Positions 1 through 7,525 of a DNA stretch of 46,695 nucleotides are shown piece by piece. The translations under genes were made by a program, and so were the position numbers. The notes under the pieces are model-generated. The model searched no databases. It saw nothing but the letters and a program-made list of their open reading frames with translations, and had not been told where the DNA came from. Origin of the DNA: Egibacteraceae bacterium (GTDB taxonomy: Bacteria; Actinomycetota; Nitriliruptoria; Euzebyales; Egibacteraceae); the NCBI GenBank assembly GCA_040905805.1, contig JBBDQS010000048.1, forward strand, positions 32,001 through 78,695. The letters are read 5' to 3'. Within the stretch, counting starts at the first letter, position 1; every line of letters starts with the position of its first letter.

Positions 1-313
1 TGGGATCCGTCGCGTCGGCGCCGGCGAGTCGCTGCTCGATCCTGCGGTCACGACCCGGGTCCTAGAACGCGTGCGCAACCCCCGCGGCGACGAGGACCCG
101 CGGCTGGCGCGTCTGACCCCCACCGAGCTGCGGATCGTCGAGATGATCGCGGAGGGCCTGACCAACCGGCAGATCGGCGAGCGCATCCACCTTGCCGAGA
201 AGACCGTCAAGAACTACGTGTCCACGGTCCTCACCAAGCTCCAGGTGTCCCGCCGGGCGGAAGCCGCCGTGTACTTCGCCGAGCACCGGGAGCGCGACGC
301 CGACCGGGAGTGA
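1..313 (+). CDS. DevR/NarL-type response regulator, C-terminal part (5' end outside window)
   Basis: The open frame enters from the left edge (codons begin at base 2) and ends at 313. The visible 103 residues hold the linker GAGESLLDPAVTTRVLER and a complete LuxR-type helix-turn-helix (LTPTELRIVEMIAEGLTNRQ, then the recognition helix AEKTVKNYVSTVLTKLQVSRR). This closely resembles the C-terminus of mycobacterial DevR/DosR, including the LAEKTVKNYVS segment. It should bind DNA as a dimer after phosphorylation of a receiver domain that lies outside the window. The internal GTG at 71 is not a credible start, because family-like sequence continues upstream of it. The signal it responds to cannot be told from this fragment. 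Confidence 0.85.
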   Translation, partial: GIRRVGAGESLLDPAVTTRVLERVRNPRGDEDPRLARLTPTELRIVEMIAEGLTNRQIGERIHLAEKTVKNYVSTVLTKLQVSRRAEAAVYFAEHRERDADRE

Positions 314-322
314 CCGGTGCGC

Positions 323-415
323 CGCCAACCCAGCGCTTGCACGCAGGTTACCCGGCGGTAGATGGGGTGGGAGGGACAGATATGTCGCTGAGACCCAATC
401 TACCGGCCGGTAACC
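323..415. repeat. 93-bp imperfect inverted-repeat element, copy 1
   Basis: This block differs from 22719-22811 at only 4 of 93 positions. Its outer arms form a long imperfect hairpin: GGTTACCCGGCGGTAGATGG on the left and the near-complement ending CTACCGGCCGGTAACC on the right. The centre carries GGACAGATATGTC (374-386). It fills the gap between the response-regulator stop and the convergent pmt stop and contains no plausible gene. It may be a MITE/REP-like element or a bidirectional terminator. Confidence 0.8.
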
Positions 416-426
416 AGGTTCACGTC

Positions 427-1872
427 TCAGACCCAGGTGTCCAGCAGCATGCGCAGGTCCCACGCATCCGGGTCGAGCGGGTAGGCCGCGTAGACCGGGT
501 AGAAGAACGCGAAGGCCGCCACCGCGGCGGCGGCCAGTGCCCACGGGGCCCACCCGAGCCACCGCCGTTCGCCCAGGCGTGCGGCGGACCAGGCCAGGCC
601 GAGCGCCATGAACGGCACGAAGGGTGTCAGGTAGAACAGGAACAGGGGGCGCTGGGCGACCAGCCACGGCACGTACTGCCCGGCGAGGAACGCCAGCAGC
701 GCCCACGCCCGCCAGTCACGGTGGCGGACCCCGGACCACAGCAGCGCGGGGTAGGCCAGCAGCGCGAGCCACCAGACCACGGGGTTGCCGAGGCCCACGA
801 CGTGCGCGACGGTCCCTGCGGGGATGGCGCAGTCCTGGTCGCCCGCCCCGCACGACTCGTAGTGGTAGGCGACGGGCCGGCGCAGCAGCAGCCACTGGCT
901 CGCCGGCGACCGGTAGGGGTGGGGCGCCTCCAGGTCCTGGTGGAACCCAAGGATCTGGCGCTGCTCGTCGACCCAGGCGCCCAGGATGTCCCCGGTGCTC
1001 GCCTCGCAGGCTTGCGCCACCGGGCAGGCCTCGCGCCCGACGCGGGTGTCGGGGTAGTTCGCGAACCAGCCGGCGTAGCTGACGACGTAGAGGACCACCG
1101 GCACCGCGAGCAGGGCCCCCACCGTGCCCAGCGCAGGGGCCCAGACCCGCGCCCACGGGGACCCGGTCACCCGCCGGCGCCACGCCAGCTCGCTGCCGAT
1201 CACGAACAGGCCCCCGGCGCCGATCGCGAGGACCGCCGACAGCTTGGTCGCCAACGCCAACCCGAACGCGACGCCGGCCAGCCAGCGGTACGGGTGGCGC
1301 ACACGCGGCAGCCGCGGGTCGGTCGCCGGCTCGGCCACGCTGGCCCACTGCCGATCGCGGTCGACCAGCAGCAGCCAGAACCCGACGACGACGAACAGGG
1401 CGAGGAACGCGTCGAGCATCGTGATCCGGCTCATGGTGAACGCCAGGCCGTCGACCGCGACCAGCAGCGCGGCCAGCGCCGCCACGCCGCGGCGGCGGAA
1501 CAGGCGCAGGCCGGCGAGGTAGGTCACGAGCACGGTCAGGGTGCCCGCCAGCGCCGCCGTCACCCGCCACCCGGCGGGGTCGTCCCCGACGGTGGCGATG
1601 CCGGCTGCGATGATCCACTTGCCGAGGGGCGGGTGGACCGCGAACTCCTCCTCGGTGCCGACGTCGAGCAGGGACCGGGCATCGGTCACGTAGTAGGTCT
1701 CGTCGAAGTAGATGTCGGGCGGCTCCCCGAGGCGGTACAACCGCGGGGTGCCCGCGACCGCGAGGAGCAGGATCGGCACCAGCAGCGCCACGGCCCGGCG
1801 ACGCCGTCGGCCCGGCGTCGTGGGTGACCCACCGTCCACCGCGTGCGCTGGTGGGCCGGGAGCAGTCGACAT
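427..1872 (-). CDS. pmt: Protein O-mannosyltransferase (PMT, GT39 family)
   Basis: A 481-residue polytopic membrane protein. It transfers mannose from polyprenyl-phosphate-mannose to Ser/Thr of secreted proteins, the actinobacterial counterpart of yeast Pmt (M. tuberculosis Rv1002c). After a first membrane segment (about 27-41) comes the PMT loop with FDETYY (56-61), whose acidic residues match the catalytic motif, and HPPLGK (80-85). About ten further hydrophobic segments follow. I chose the ATG at 1872 because TACACT lies exactly 7 nt upstream, suggesting a leaderless transcript; an upstream ATG at 1923 would overlap rsmI. It is divergent from rsmI, as in other actinobacteria. The function is well supported by motifs and synteny. 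Confidence 0.92.
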   Translation of the reverse strand: MSTAPGPPAHAVDGGSPTTPGRRRRRAVALLVPILLLAVAGTPRLYRLGEPPDIYFDETYYVTDARSLLDVGTEEEFAVHPPLGKWIIAAGIATVGDDPAGWRVTAALAGTLTVLVTYLAGLRLFRRRGVAALAALLVAVDGLAFTMSRITMLDAFLALFVVVGFWLLLVDRDRQWASVAEPATDPRLPRVRHPYRWLAGVAFGLALATKLSAVLAIGAGGLFVIGSELAWRRRVTGSPWARVWAPALGTVGALLAVPVVLYVVSYAGWFANYPDTRVGREACPVAQACEASTGDILGAWVDEQRQILGFHQDLEAPHPYRSPASQWLLLRRPVAYHYESCGAGDQDCAIPAGTVAHVVGLGNPVVWWLALLAYPALLWSGVRHRDWRAWALLAFLAGQYVPWLVAQRPLFLFYLTPFVPFMALGLAWSAARLGERRWLGWAPWALAAAAVAAFAFFYPVYAAYPLDPDAWDLRMLLDTWV

Positions 1873-1879
1873 GGTGCGC

Positions 1880-1885
1880 AGTGTA
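1880..1885 (-). promoter_or_regulatory. -10 hexamer TACACT for leaderless pmt
   Basis: TACACT is separated by 7 nt from the pmt ATG at 1872, which puts transcription start at or next to the start codon. There is no convincing Shine-Dalgarno and no clear -35. It lies in the 29-bp gap between the divergent pmt and rsmI starts. Confidence 0.5.
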
Positions 1886-1901
1886 GGGAGGTGGCAGGCC
1901 G

Positions 1902-2786
1902 ATGGGTGAGGGGCACGGGACACGACCGGCGGGCGGGCGCCTCGTGCTGGTCGGCACGCCCATCGGCAACCTCGGCGACCTGTCGCCGCGGGCCGTGGAG
2001 GCCCTGCGGACCGCCGACGTCGTCGCCGCCGAGGACACCCGCCGCAGCCGGGTCATCCTCGACCATGCCGGTGTGGGCACGCCCATGGTCAGCTACCACG
2101 AGCACAACGAGGTCGCCCGCACCCCCGAGCTGCTCGACCGGGTCGCCGCCGGGCGGACGGTCGCGCTCGTCACCGACGCCGGGACCCCCGGGATCGCCGA
2201 CCCGGGCTACCGGCTGGTGCAGGGGGCGGTGGAGCGGGGGCTGGTGGTGGAGTCGGTGCCCGGCCCCGCGGCGGTGCTGCAGGCCCTGGTCGTGTCGGGG
2301 CTGCCCACCGACCGCTTCTGCTTCGAGGGGTTCCTGCCGCGCAAGGCGGGCGCACGCGCCTCCGCGTTGGCGGCGCTGTCCGAGGATCCCCGCACGCTCG
2401 TGTTCTACGTCACCCCGCACCGCGCGGCCGCGGACCTCGCCGCGATGGCCGAGGCCTTCGGTGCGCGTCCGGCGGCCCTGGCCCGCGAGCTCACCAAGCG
2501 CTACGAGGAGGTGTGGCGCGGCACGCTGGGCGAGCTGGCCGACCGGGCCGGGGGGGGCGCGGGGGGGGGGGGCGCCGCCGGCGTGCGGGGCGAGCTCACC
2601 CTGGTCGTGGGCGGCGCCCCCCCGCCGGCGGCGACGGAGGTCGACGCCGCCACGCTGGCGGAGCGCGTGCGGACCCTGATCGCGACCGGCGAGGACAAGA
2701 AGGCGGCCATCAACCGGGTCGCCGGGGCCGGGGGCGTCCCACGCCGGGTGGTCTACCAGGCGGTCCTCGATGCTCCGGACCCGTAG
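1902..2786 (+). CDS. rsmI: 16S rRNA (cytidine-1402-2'-O)-methyltransferase RsmI
   Basis: A 294-residue member of the tetrapyrrole-methylase fold family that 2'-O-methylates C1402 of 16S rRNA using SAM. The signature VGTPIGNLGDLSPRA is at residues 17-31, EDTRRS at 44-49, and DAGTPGIADPG follows. The ATG at 1902 has a GGGAGG-type ribosome site about 10 nt upstream. A poly-glycine stretch near residue 220 is encoded by two long G runs (8 G at 2550-2557 and 12 G at 2561-2572), unlike the rest of the gene and an obvious place for slippage or sequencing error. The C-terminal RsmI extension (LIATGEDKKAAINRVA) is intact beyond it, so the frame appears right. Its stop overlaps the metG promoter hexamer. 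Confidence 0.95.
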   Translation: MGEGHGTRPAGGRLVLVGTPIGNLGDLSPRAVEALRTADVVAAEDTRRSRVILDHAGVGTPMVSYHEHNEVARTPELLDRVAAGRTVALVTDAGTPGIADPGYRLVQGAVERGLVVESVPGPAAVLQALVVSGLPTDRFCFEGFLPRKAGARASALAALSEDPRTLVFYVTPHRAAADLAAMAEAFGARPAALARELTKRYEEVWRGTLGELADRAGGGAGGGGAAGVRGELTLVVGGAPPPAATEVDAATLAERVRTLIATGEDKKAAINRVAGAGGVPRRVVYQAVLDAPDP

Positions 2787-2789
2787 CAT
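2784..2789 (+). promoter_or_regulatory. -10 hexamer TAGCAT for leaderless metG
   Basis: TAGCAT includes the rsmI stop codon TAG and ends 7 nt before the ATG at 2797. That spacing fits a transcript beginning at the metG start codon. It supports 2797 over the in-frame upstream ATG at 2770. Confidence 0.5.
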
Positions 2790-2796
2790 CCACCGC

Positions 2797-4350
2797 ATGG
2801 CTTCCAAGGACACGTTCTACCTGACGACCCCGATCTACTACGTGAACGACGTGCCGCACATCGGGCACGCGTACACGACGGTGGCAGCCGACGTGCTCGC
2901 GCGGTGGCGGCGTCTCAACGGTGACCGGGTGCACTTTCTCACCGGCACCGACGAGCATGGCCAGAAGGTCGCGACCGCCGCGGTCGACCGGGGCATGTCC
3001 CCCCAGGAGCACGTCGACGCCATCGTGCCCCGCTGGCACGAGATGCTCGACCAGCTCGCCATCTCGAACGACGACTTCATCCGCACCACCGAGGAGCGCC
3101 ACCAGGCCCGGGTGCAGGAGTTCATGCAGCGGCTGCACGACCAGGGCGACCTCTACACCGCCACGTACTCGGGGCCCTACTGCGTGCGCTGCGAGGGCTA
3201 CTTCGCCGCCGCCGAGCTCCTGGAGGGGGCCCTGTGCCCCATCCACCGCCTGCCGGTGGAGTGGCTCGAGCAGGAGAACTGGTTCTTCCGGCTGTCGAAG
3301 TACGCGCCGGCGCTGCTGCGGCTCTACGAGGAGCACCCGGAGTTCGTGCAGCCCGCCGTGCGGCTGAACGAGGTCCGCACCTTCGTCGAGTCGGGCCTGG
3401 AGGACATCTCCGCGTCGCGCTCGGCGTTCGAGTGGGGCGTGCCGGTGCCCTGGGAGCCGGGACACGTGTTCTATGTGTGGTTCGACGCGCTGCTGAACTA
3501 CATCACCGCGGCCGGCTACGGCGCCGACGACGAGGCCTTCGCCCGTCGCTGGCCCGCCGACGTGCACCTGATCGGCAAGGACATCCTGCGCTTCCACGCC
3601 GTGTACTGGCCGGCGATGCTGATGGCTGCCGACGTGCCCGTGCCGCGCCAGGTCTACGCCCACGGCTTCCTGCTGGTGGGCGGGGAGAAGATGGGCAAGT
3701 CCAACGCCACGGGCATCAGCCCCGATGAGCTGGTCGCGCACTTCGGCGTGGACTGCTACCGCTACTACTTCCTGCGCGAGATCTCCTTCGGGCAGGACGG
3801 CACGTTCTCGTGGGAGTCGATGGAGGCCCGCTACACCACCGACCTGGCCAACGACCTCGGCAACCTCGCCAACCGCGTTCTGAACATGGTCGGCTCCTAC
3901 TGCGACGGGGTCGTGCCCGAACTGCTCGGTGCTCCCGGTGACGCCGAGACCGCACTGGCCGCCGATCGCGCCACCGCCGTCGAGGGCCTCACGGCGTTCG
4001 ACCGCCTGGACTTCAAGCGGGGCCTGGAGGACCTGTGGGTGTTCGTGTCCGGCGTGAACCGCTACGTGGAGACGCGGGCCCCGTGGGCGCTGCACAAGCA
4101 GGGCTCGGGCGATGACCTCGCGCGCTGCCTGTACACCTGCGTCGATGCGCTGCGCACCATCGCCGTGCTGGTCTCCCCGGTCATGCCGGGTGCCGCCGCC
4201 ACCCTGTGGGGCAAGCTCGGCCTGCCCGAGTCCCTCGACGAGCAGCGCCTGCCCGCCGCCGGCGCCGAGGGCCTGCTGCCCGCCGGCGTGCACGTGGATC
4301 GCGGCGAGGTGCTGTTCCCCAAGCTCGAGGACCGCGCTCCGCGCAGCTGA
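2797..4350 (+). CDS. metG: Methionine-tRNA ligase
   Basis: A 517-residue class I aminoacyl-tRNA synthetase that charges tRNA-Met. HIGH is at residues 21-24. The KMSKS loop reads KMGKS (298-302), a Ser-to-Gly change in the middle position. A CP-domain knuckle contains C-x2-C followed by C-P-x-H (around residues 129-150). The length is typical of the short actinobacterial form without the C-terminal tRNA-binding domain. The start at 2797 agrees with the TAGCAT hexamer and with the MASKDTFYLTTPIYYVN N-terminus; 2770 would add nine unrelated residues. Position after rsmI follows the standard actinobacterial order. Confidence 0.97.
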   Translation: MASKDTFYLTTPIYYVNDVPHIGHAYTTVAADVLARWRRLNGDRVHFLTGTDEHGQKVATAAVDRGMSPQEHVDAIVPRWHEMLDQLAISNDDFIRTTEERHQARVQEFMQRLHDQGDLYTATYSGPYCVRCEGYFAAAELLEGALCPIHRLPVEWLEQENWFFRLSKYAPALLRLYEEHPEFVQPAVRLNEVRTFVESGLEDISASRSAFEWGVPVPWEPGHVFYVWFDALLNYITAAGYGADDEAFARRWPADVHLIGKDILRFHAVYWPAMLMAADVPVPRQVYAHGFLLVGGEKMGKSNATGISPDELVAHFGVDCYRYYFLREISFGQDGTFSWESMEARYTTDLANDLGNLANRVLNMVGSYCDGVVPELLGAPGDAETALAADRATAVEGLTAFDRLDFKRGLEDLWVFVSGVNRYVETRAPWALHKQGSGDDLARCLYTCVDALRTIAVLVSPVMPGAAATLWGKLGLPESLDEQRLPAAGAEGLLPAGVHVDRGEVLFPKLEDRAPRS

Positions 4351-4357
4351 CCCGCTG

Positions 4358-4382
4358 CTCGGCGGGATCTTATCCCGCCGGG
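4358..4382 (+). terminator. Possible intrinsic terminator after metG
   Basis: A perfect 9-bp stem (CGGCGGGAT / ATCCCGCCG, 4360-4368 with 4372-4380) closes a 3-nt loop. It can extend to 11 bp with one G-U pair. There is no T-tract afterwards, which is common for actinobacterial terminators. It begins 8 nt after the metG stop. Confidence 0.5.
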
Positions 4383-4453
4383 CACCACCATGCGGGCCCC
4401 CTCGCGAACCAGGTCACGCTCGGGGGCGGCATCGTGCGGCGTTGTCGGCTCCG

Positions 4454-4467
4454 GGACATATCTGTCC
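4454..4467. promoter_or_regulatory. 14-bp dyad GGACATATCTGTCC
   Basis: A perfect inverted repeat GGACA-N4-TGTCC in the metG-tatD gap. Its last 13 bases are the reverse complement of the GGACAGATATGTC core of the two 93-bp elements (374-386 and the equivalent place in 22719-22811). A second dyad, GCCTAC-N13-GTAGGC (4472-4496), follows directly. It could be an operator or the remnant of a repeat element. The rest of the gap (4383-4620) shows no gene. Confidence 0.45.
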
Positions 4468-4620
4468 TGACGCCTACAACTATTACCGTAGTAGGCACCG
4501 AACGGCGACTGATGCCCATCGCGTATGGCGGGCAACGCTGCTAGTGTGCGCTCACGCCCGCGGGTCCCGCGGGCGCTGCCATGTCACCATCCAACGACCC
4601 CAGTCGGAGTCACCGCCGTC

Positions 4621-5391
4621 GTGTACACCGACACCCACTGTCACCTCGAGCTCATCGACGGCGCGCCCGTCGACGACGTGGTCGACCGCGCTCGCGAGGC
4701 CGGGGTCACGACCATGGTGACCGTCGGTGTGGACCTCGCCTCGTCGGCCGAGTGCGTGCGCACCGCGTCGGCATACGACGGCGTCTACGCCGCAGTCGGC
4801 ATCCACCCCCACAGCGCCATCGAGGCCACCGACCATGTCTTGGCCCGCCTCAACGTGATCGCCCAGCATCCCCGGGTCGTGGCGATCGGCGAGACGGGCC
4901 TGGACTACTTCCGCGACCACTCGCCGAGGGTGCGCCAGGAGGAGTCCTTCCGGGAGCACATCCGTTTGGCGAAGGAGCTCGACAAGGCGCTGGTGGTGCA
5001 CGACCGGGAGGCCCACGACGACGTCGTGGCGATCCTCGATGACGAGCGCGCCCCCGAACGCACCGTCTTCCACTGCTTCTCCGGGGACGAGAAGCTCGTG
5101 CGGCGGTGCGCAGAACGGGGGTGGTTCATCTCGTTCGCGGGCAACGTCACCTTCACGAACGCGCCGCAGCTGCGGGAGGCGGCCTCCGCCGCTCCCCCGG
5201 AGCTGCTCGTCACGGAGACCGACTCTCCCTACCTGTCCCCCCACCCGTACCGCGGCCGGCCGAACGAGCCGGCTCGGGTCACGCTGACCGTCGCCCAGCT
5301 CGCCGACCTGCACGGCCTGGAGGCAGACGAGATGGGGCGGTTGACGAGCGCCAACGCCCGCCGGCTCTTCGCGCTCCCGGACTCACACTGA
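4621..5391 (+). CDS. tatD: TatD family metal-dependent hydrolase (3'-5' DNase)
   Basis: A 256-residue TIM-barrel hydrolase of the TatD family, associated with DNA repair and quality control. Metal-binding and catalytic landmarks are present in order: DTHCHLE at the N-terminus, VGIHPH, IGETGLDY, VVHDREAHDD, VFHCFSG and ETDSPYL. I chose the GTG at 4621 because the family starts at this point (VYTDTHCHL) and a GGAG lies about 11 nt upstream; the reading frame continues to 4525 without family similarity. It sits between metG and the rpfB-like gene, the same order as in mycobacteria and streptomycetes. Confidence 0.92.
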   Translation: MYTDTHCHLELIDGAPVDDVVDRAREAGVTTMVTVGVDLASSAECVRTASAYDGVYAAVGIHPHSAIEATDHVLARLNVIAQHPRVVAIGETGLDYFRDHSPRVRQEESFREHIRLAKELDKALVVHDREAHDDVVAILDDERAPERTVFHCFSGDEKLVRRCAERGWFISFAGNVTFTNAPQLREAASAAPPELLVTETDSPYLSPHPYRGRPNEPARVTLTVAQLADLHGLEADEMGRLTSANARRLFALPDSH

Positions 5392-5424
5392 CGACGGCCG
5401 CTTGGGTCTCGGCCCGCTCCTTGC

Positions 5425-5430
5425 TAGGTT
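5425..5430 (+). promoter_or_regulatory. Promoter TTGGGT-N17-TAGGTT for the rpfB-like gene
   Basis: The -10 hexamer TAGGTT ends 7 nt before the ATG at 5438. A -35-like TTGGGT (5402-5407) lies 17 nt upstream of it. The spacing suggests a leaderless transcript, although GAGG immediately before the ATG could also act weakly as a ribosome site. Confidence 0.55.
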
Positions 5431-5437
5431 GAGGCGC

Positions 5438-6652
5438 ATGCTCCCCTTTCTGGCCCGTGCGGGCCTTGGCGTGCTTGTCGCCGTCGTCGGCTTCGGTTTG
5501 CTCTTCGCGCAGAAGGACGTCGCGCTCGTCATCGATGGGGACGTGCAGCACCTGACGAGCCACGCGGCAACGGTGGGGCAACTCCTGGAACGTGCCGACG
5601 TCGAGGTCGGAGAGCATGACCAGCTGACCCCCGATGCCGAGACGGAACTGGCCGACGGCATGCTGGTCGAGCTCGTGCGAGCCCGGGAGATCATGCTCCT
5701 CGTCGGGGACACCGAGCGCCGCATCATCGTGACCGCCCTGACCGTCGACGAGGTGCTCGAGGAGCTCGGCGAGGGCCGGGGCAGCGCCGACGTGGTGCGC
5801 CCCTCGCGTCTCACACCGGTCTCCAGCGGCATGACCGTGCAGGTGCGCACCCCCGTGCCCGTCACCGTCGCGGTCGACGGGGCCCATCATGAGGTCATCA
5901 CCGACGCCCCCTCGGTGATCGCGGTGCTCGACGGGCTCGGCGTGGAGCGCGGACCGCACGACCAGGTGACGCCTGCCCCCGAGAGCGCACCGGAAGCGGG
6001 CACCCACATCACCGTGCAACGCGTCACCATCACCGAGGAGGCGCGCCAGGAGACCATCGAGTTCGGGGTCGACGAGCGCCCAACCGATGCCCTGCCGCGC
6101 GGGCAGCGCCGGGAGGTGCGCGCCGGCCAGCACGGTGTCCTGGAGCTGGTCGAGGAGGTCGTGCGGATCGACGGCGTCGACCAGACCCGCAACCGCACGG
6201 CGGAGCGCGTGGTCCGCGAGCCCGAGCCCGCGGTCGTCGAGATCGGCACCGCCGCCCGGCCCCGGTCGCCGACACCATCGCCTCCGGCGCCGTCCGCCCC
6301 GGCCCCGGCCCCCGCTCCAGCGCCGGCTGTGGCCCCGGCGGCCGCGACCGCCCCGGCCCCGACGGGCAACGCGCAGGAGGGCGAGGCCTCCAGGTACGCG
6401 TCGTACTTCGCGGGCCGGTCGACGGCCAACGGGGAGACCTACGACCCCGCCGCCCTGACGGCCGCGCACCGCACGCTGCCGATGGGGACTCGCGTCAGGG
6501 TCACCAACCTGGCCAACGGCAAGACGGTGACCGTGCGCATCAACGACCGCGGCCCGTTCGTCCAAGGCCGCATCATCGACCTGTCGCAGGCGGCATTCTC
6601 CCGGATCGGCGCGCCGGGGACGGGCATCCTCGATGTCCGCATCACCTGGTGA
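5438..6652 (+). CDS. DUF348-G5-RlpA (double-psi barrel) cell-wall protein in the rpfB position
   Basis: A 404-residue secreted or membrane-anchored envelope protein. Residues 8-25 form a signal anchor. Three DUF348-like segments follow (from about 28 to 190), then a G5-like domain (about 198-271), an Ala/Pro-rich linker (273-312) and an RlpA double-psi beta-barrel (about 315-404). Classic RpfB at this locus ends in a lysozyme-like resuscitation domain; here RlpA replaces it. E333, H344 and D370 (in NGETYD, LTAAH and NDRGPF) have the spacing 11 and 26 of the P. aeruginosa RlpA lytic transglycosylase triad E120/H131/D157. Peptidoglycan cleavage is therefore likely. The end overlaps ksgA by 20 bp. 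Confidence 0.9.
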   Translation: MLPFLARAGLGVLVAVVGFGLLFAQKDVALVIDGDVQHLTSHAATVGQLLERADVEVGEHDQLTPDAETELADGMLVELVRAREIMLLVGDTERRIIVTALTVDEVLEELGEGRGSADVVRPSRLTPVSSGMTVQVRTPVPVTVAVDGAHHEVITDAPSVIAVLDGLGVERGPHDQVTPAPESAPEAGTHITVQRVTITEEARQETIEFGVDERPTDALPRGQRREVRAGQHGVLELVEEVVRIDGVDQTRNRTAERVVREPEPAVVEIGTAARPRSPTPSPPAPSAPAPAPAPAPAVAPAAATAPAPTGNAQEGEASRYASYFAGRSTANGETYDPAALTAAHRTLPMGTRVRVTNLANGKTVTVRINDRGPFVQGRIIDLSQAAFSRIGAPGTGILDVRITW

Positions 6653-7484
6653 GGGCGGGAGCCGACCGCTCCTCACCCCCCGTGACATCCGGTGCCTGCT
6701 CGACGAGCACGGCCTCGCCCCCCGCAAGGCTCGCGGCCAGAACTTCGTGGTCGACGCCAACACCGTGCGCAAGGTCGTCCGCGACGCCGGGGTGGCGCCG
6801 GGCGACCTGGTCTGCGAGATCGGCCCAGGCCTCGGCAGCCTCACCCGCGCTTTGCGTGCGGCAGGCGCACGGGTGGTCGCGCTCGAGATCGATCCCGGTC
6901 TGGTGCGCGCGCTCGGTGTCGTCGTGGGCGACGACCCGCACGTCAGGGTCGTGCACGGCGACGCGATGACCGCCGACCTCGCAGCGCTCGTCGACGGGGG
7001 GCCCGCCGTGCTGGTCGCGAACCTGCCGTACAACATCGCGACGCCCTTGGCCATGCGGGCGCTGCGCTCGGACGCCTTCAGCCGACTGCTGGTCATGGTG
7101 CAGCGCGAGGTCGGGGAGCGCTGGGCGGCCACGGTCGGGCAGGCCCAGTACGGGGCGGTCAGCGTGAAGATGGCGGCACTGGCCGACGTCGGCGTGGTCG
7201 GTCGGGTCAGTCGAGGCGCGTTCTACCCGGTCCCCAACGTGGACAGCGTCACGGTCCGGCTCCTCCCGCACCCCTGGGCGCACCCGGTGGACCGCGCGAC
7301 CCTCTTCGGGCTGGTCGAGGCCGGGTTCTCGCAGCGCCGCAAGCGGCTGCGCAACGCCCTGTCCTCGGAGCACCTGCCGGCGGACGTCGAGGCGGCGCTC
7401 ACCAGGGCGGGCCTGGACGCGGGCGCGCGGGCCGAGGAGCTCGACCTGCCGGCCTGGCTGCGGCTAGCTGCAGCGCTCTCCTAG
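6633..7484 (+). CDS. rsmA: 16S rRNA dimethyladenosine transferase
   Basis: A 283-residue KsgA/RsmA enzyme that dimethylates A1518 and A1519 of 16S rRNA during 30S maturation. The N-terminal landmark KARGQNFVVD (GQNF for the usual GQHF), the SAM motif CEIGPGLGSLTRAL and the active-site motif NLPYNIATP are all present. The C-terminal part ends in the usual FSQRRKRLRNAL helix region. The ATG at 6633 overlaps the end of the upstream gene by 20 bp, so translation is probably coupled. It is followed by ispE as in other actinobacteria. Confidence 0.96.
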   Translation: MSASPGEGGSRPLLTPRDIRCLLDEHGLAPRKARGQNFVVDANTVRKVVRDAGVAPGDLVCEIGPGLGSLTRALRAAGARVVALEIDPGLVRALGVVVGDDPHVRVVHGDAMTADLAALVDGGPAVLVANLPYNIATPLAMRALRSDAFSRLLVMVQREVGERWAATVGQAQYGAVSVKMAALADVGVVGRVSRGAFYPVPNVDSVTVRLLPHPWAHPVDRATLFGLVEAGFSQRRKRLRNALSSEHLPADVEAALTRAGLDAGARAEELDLPAWLRLAAALS

Positions 7485-7513
7485 GTGCTTTGCTCATCAG
7501 CGACCGGGGCCCC

Positions 7514-7519
7514 TAGCAT
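7514..7519 (+). promoter_or_regulatory. Promoter TTGCTC-N18-TAGCAT for ispE
   Basis: TAGCAT ends 6 nt before the GTG at 7526. A -35-like TTGCTC (7490-7495) lies 18 nt upstream. This favours the GTG as a leaderless start over the later ATG at 7583. Confidence 0.55.
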
Positions 7520-7525
7520 CGCGCA

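Noticed and set aside
310-1827. Long plus-strand frame (505 codons) opposite pmt
   Set aside because: It is the antisense shadow of a clear PMT protein; composition is Arg/Pro/Gly-rich with no family sequence, as expected in GC-rich DNA.
4472-4496. Hairpin GCCTAC-N13-GTAGGC considered as a tRNA or small RNA
   Set aside because: No cloverleaf or T-loop can be drawn; the stem is only 6 bp.
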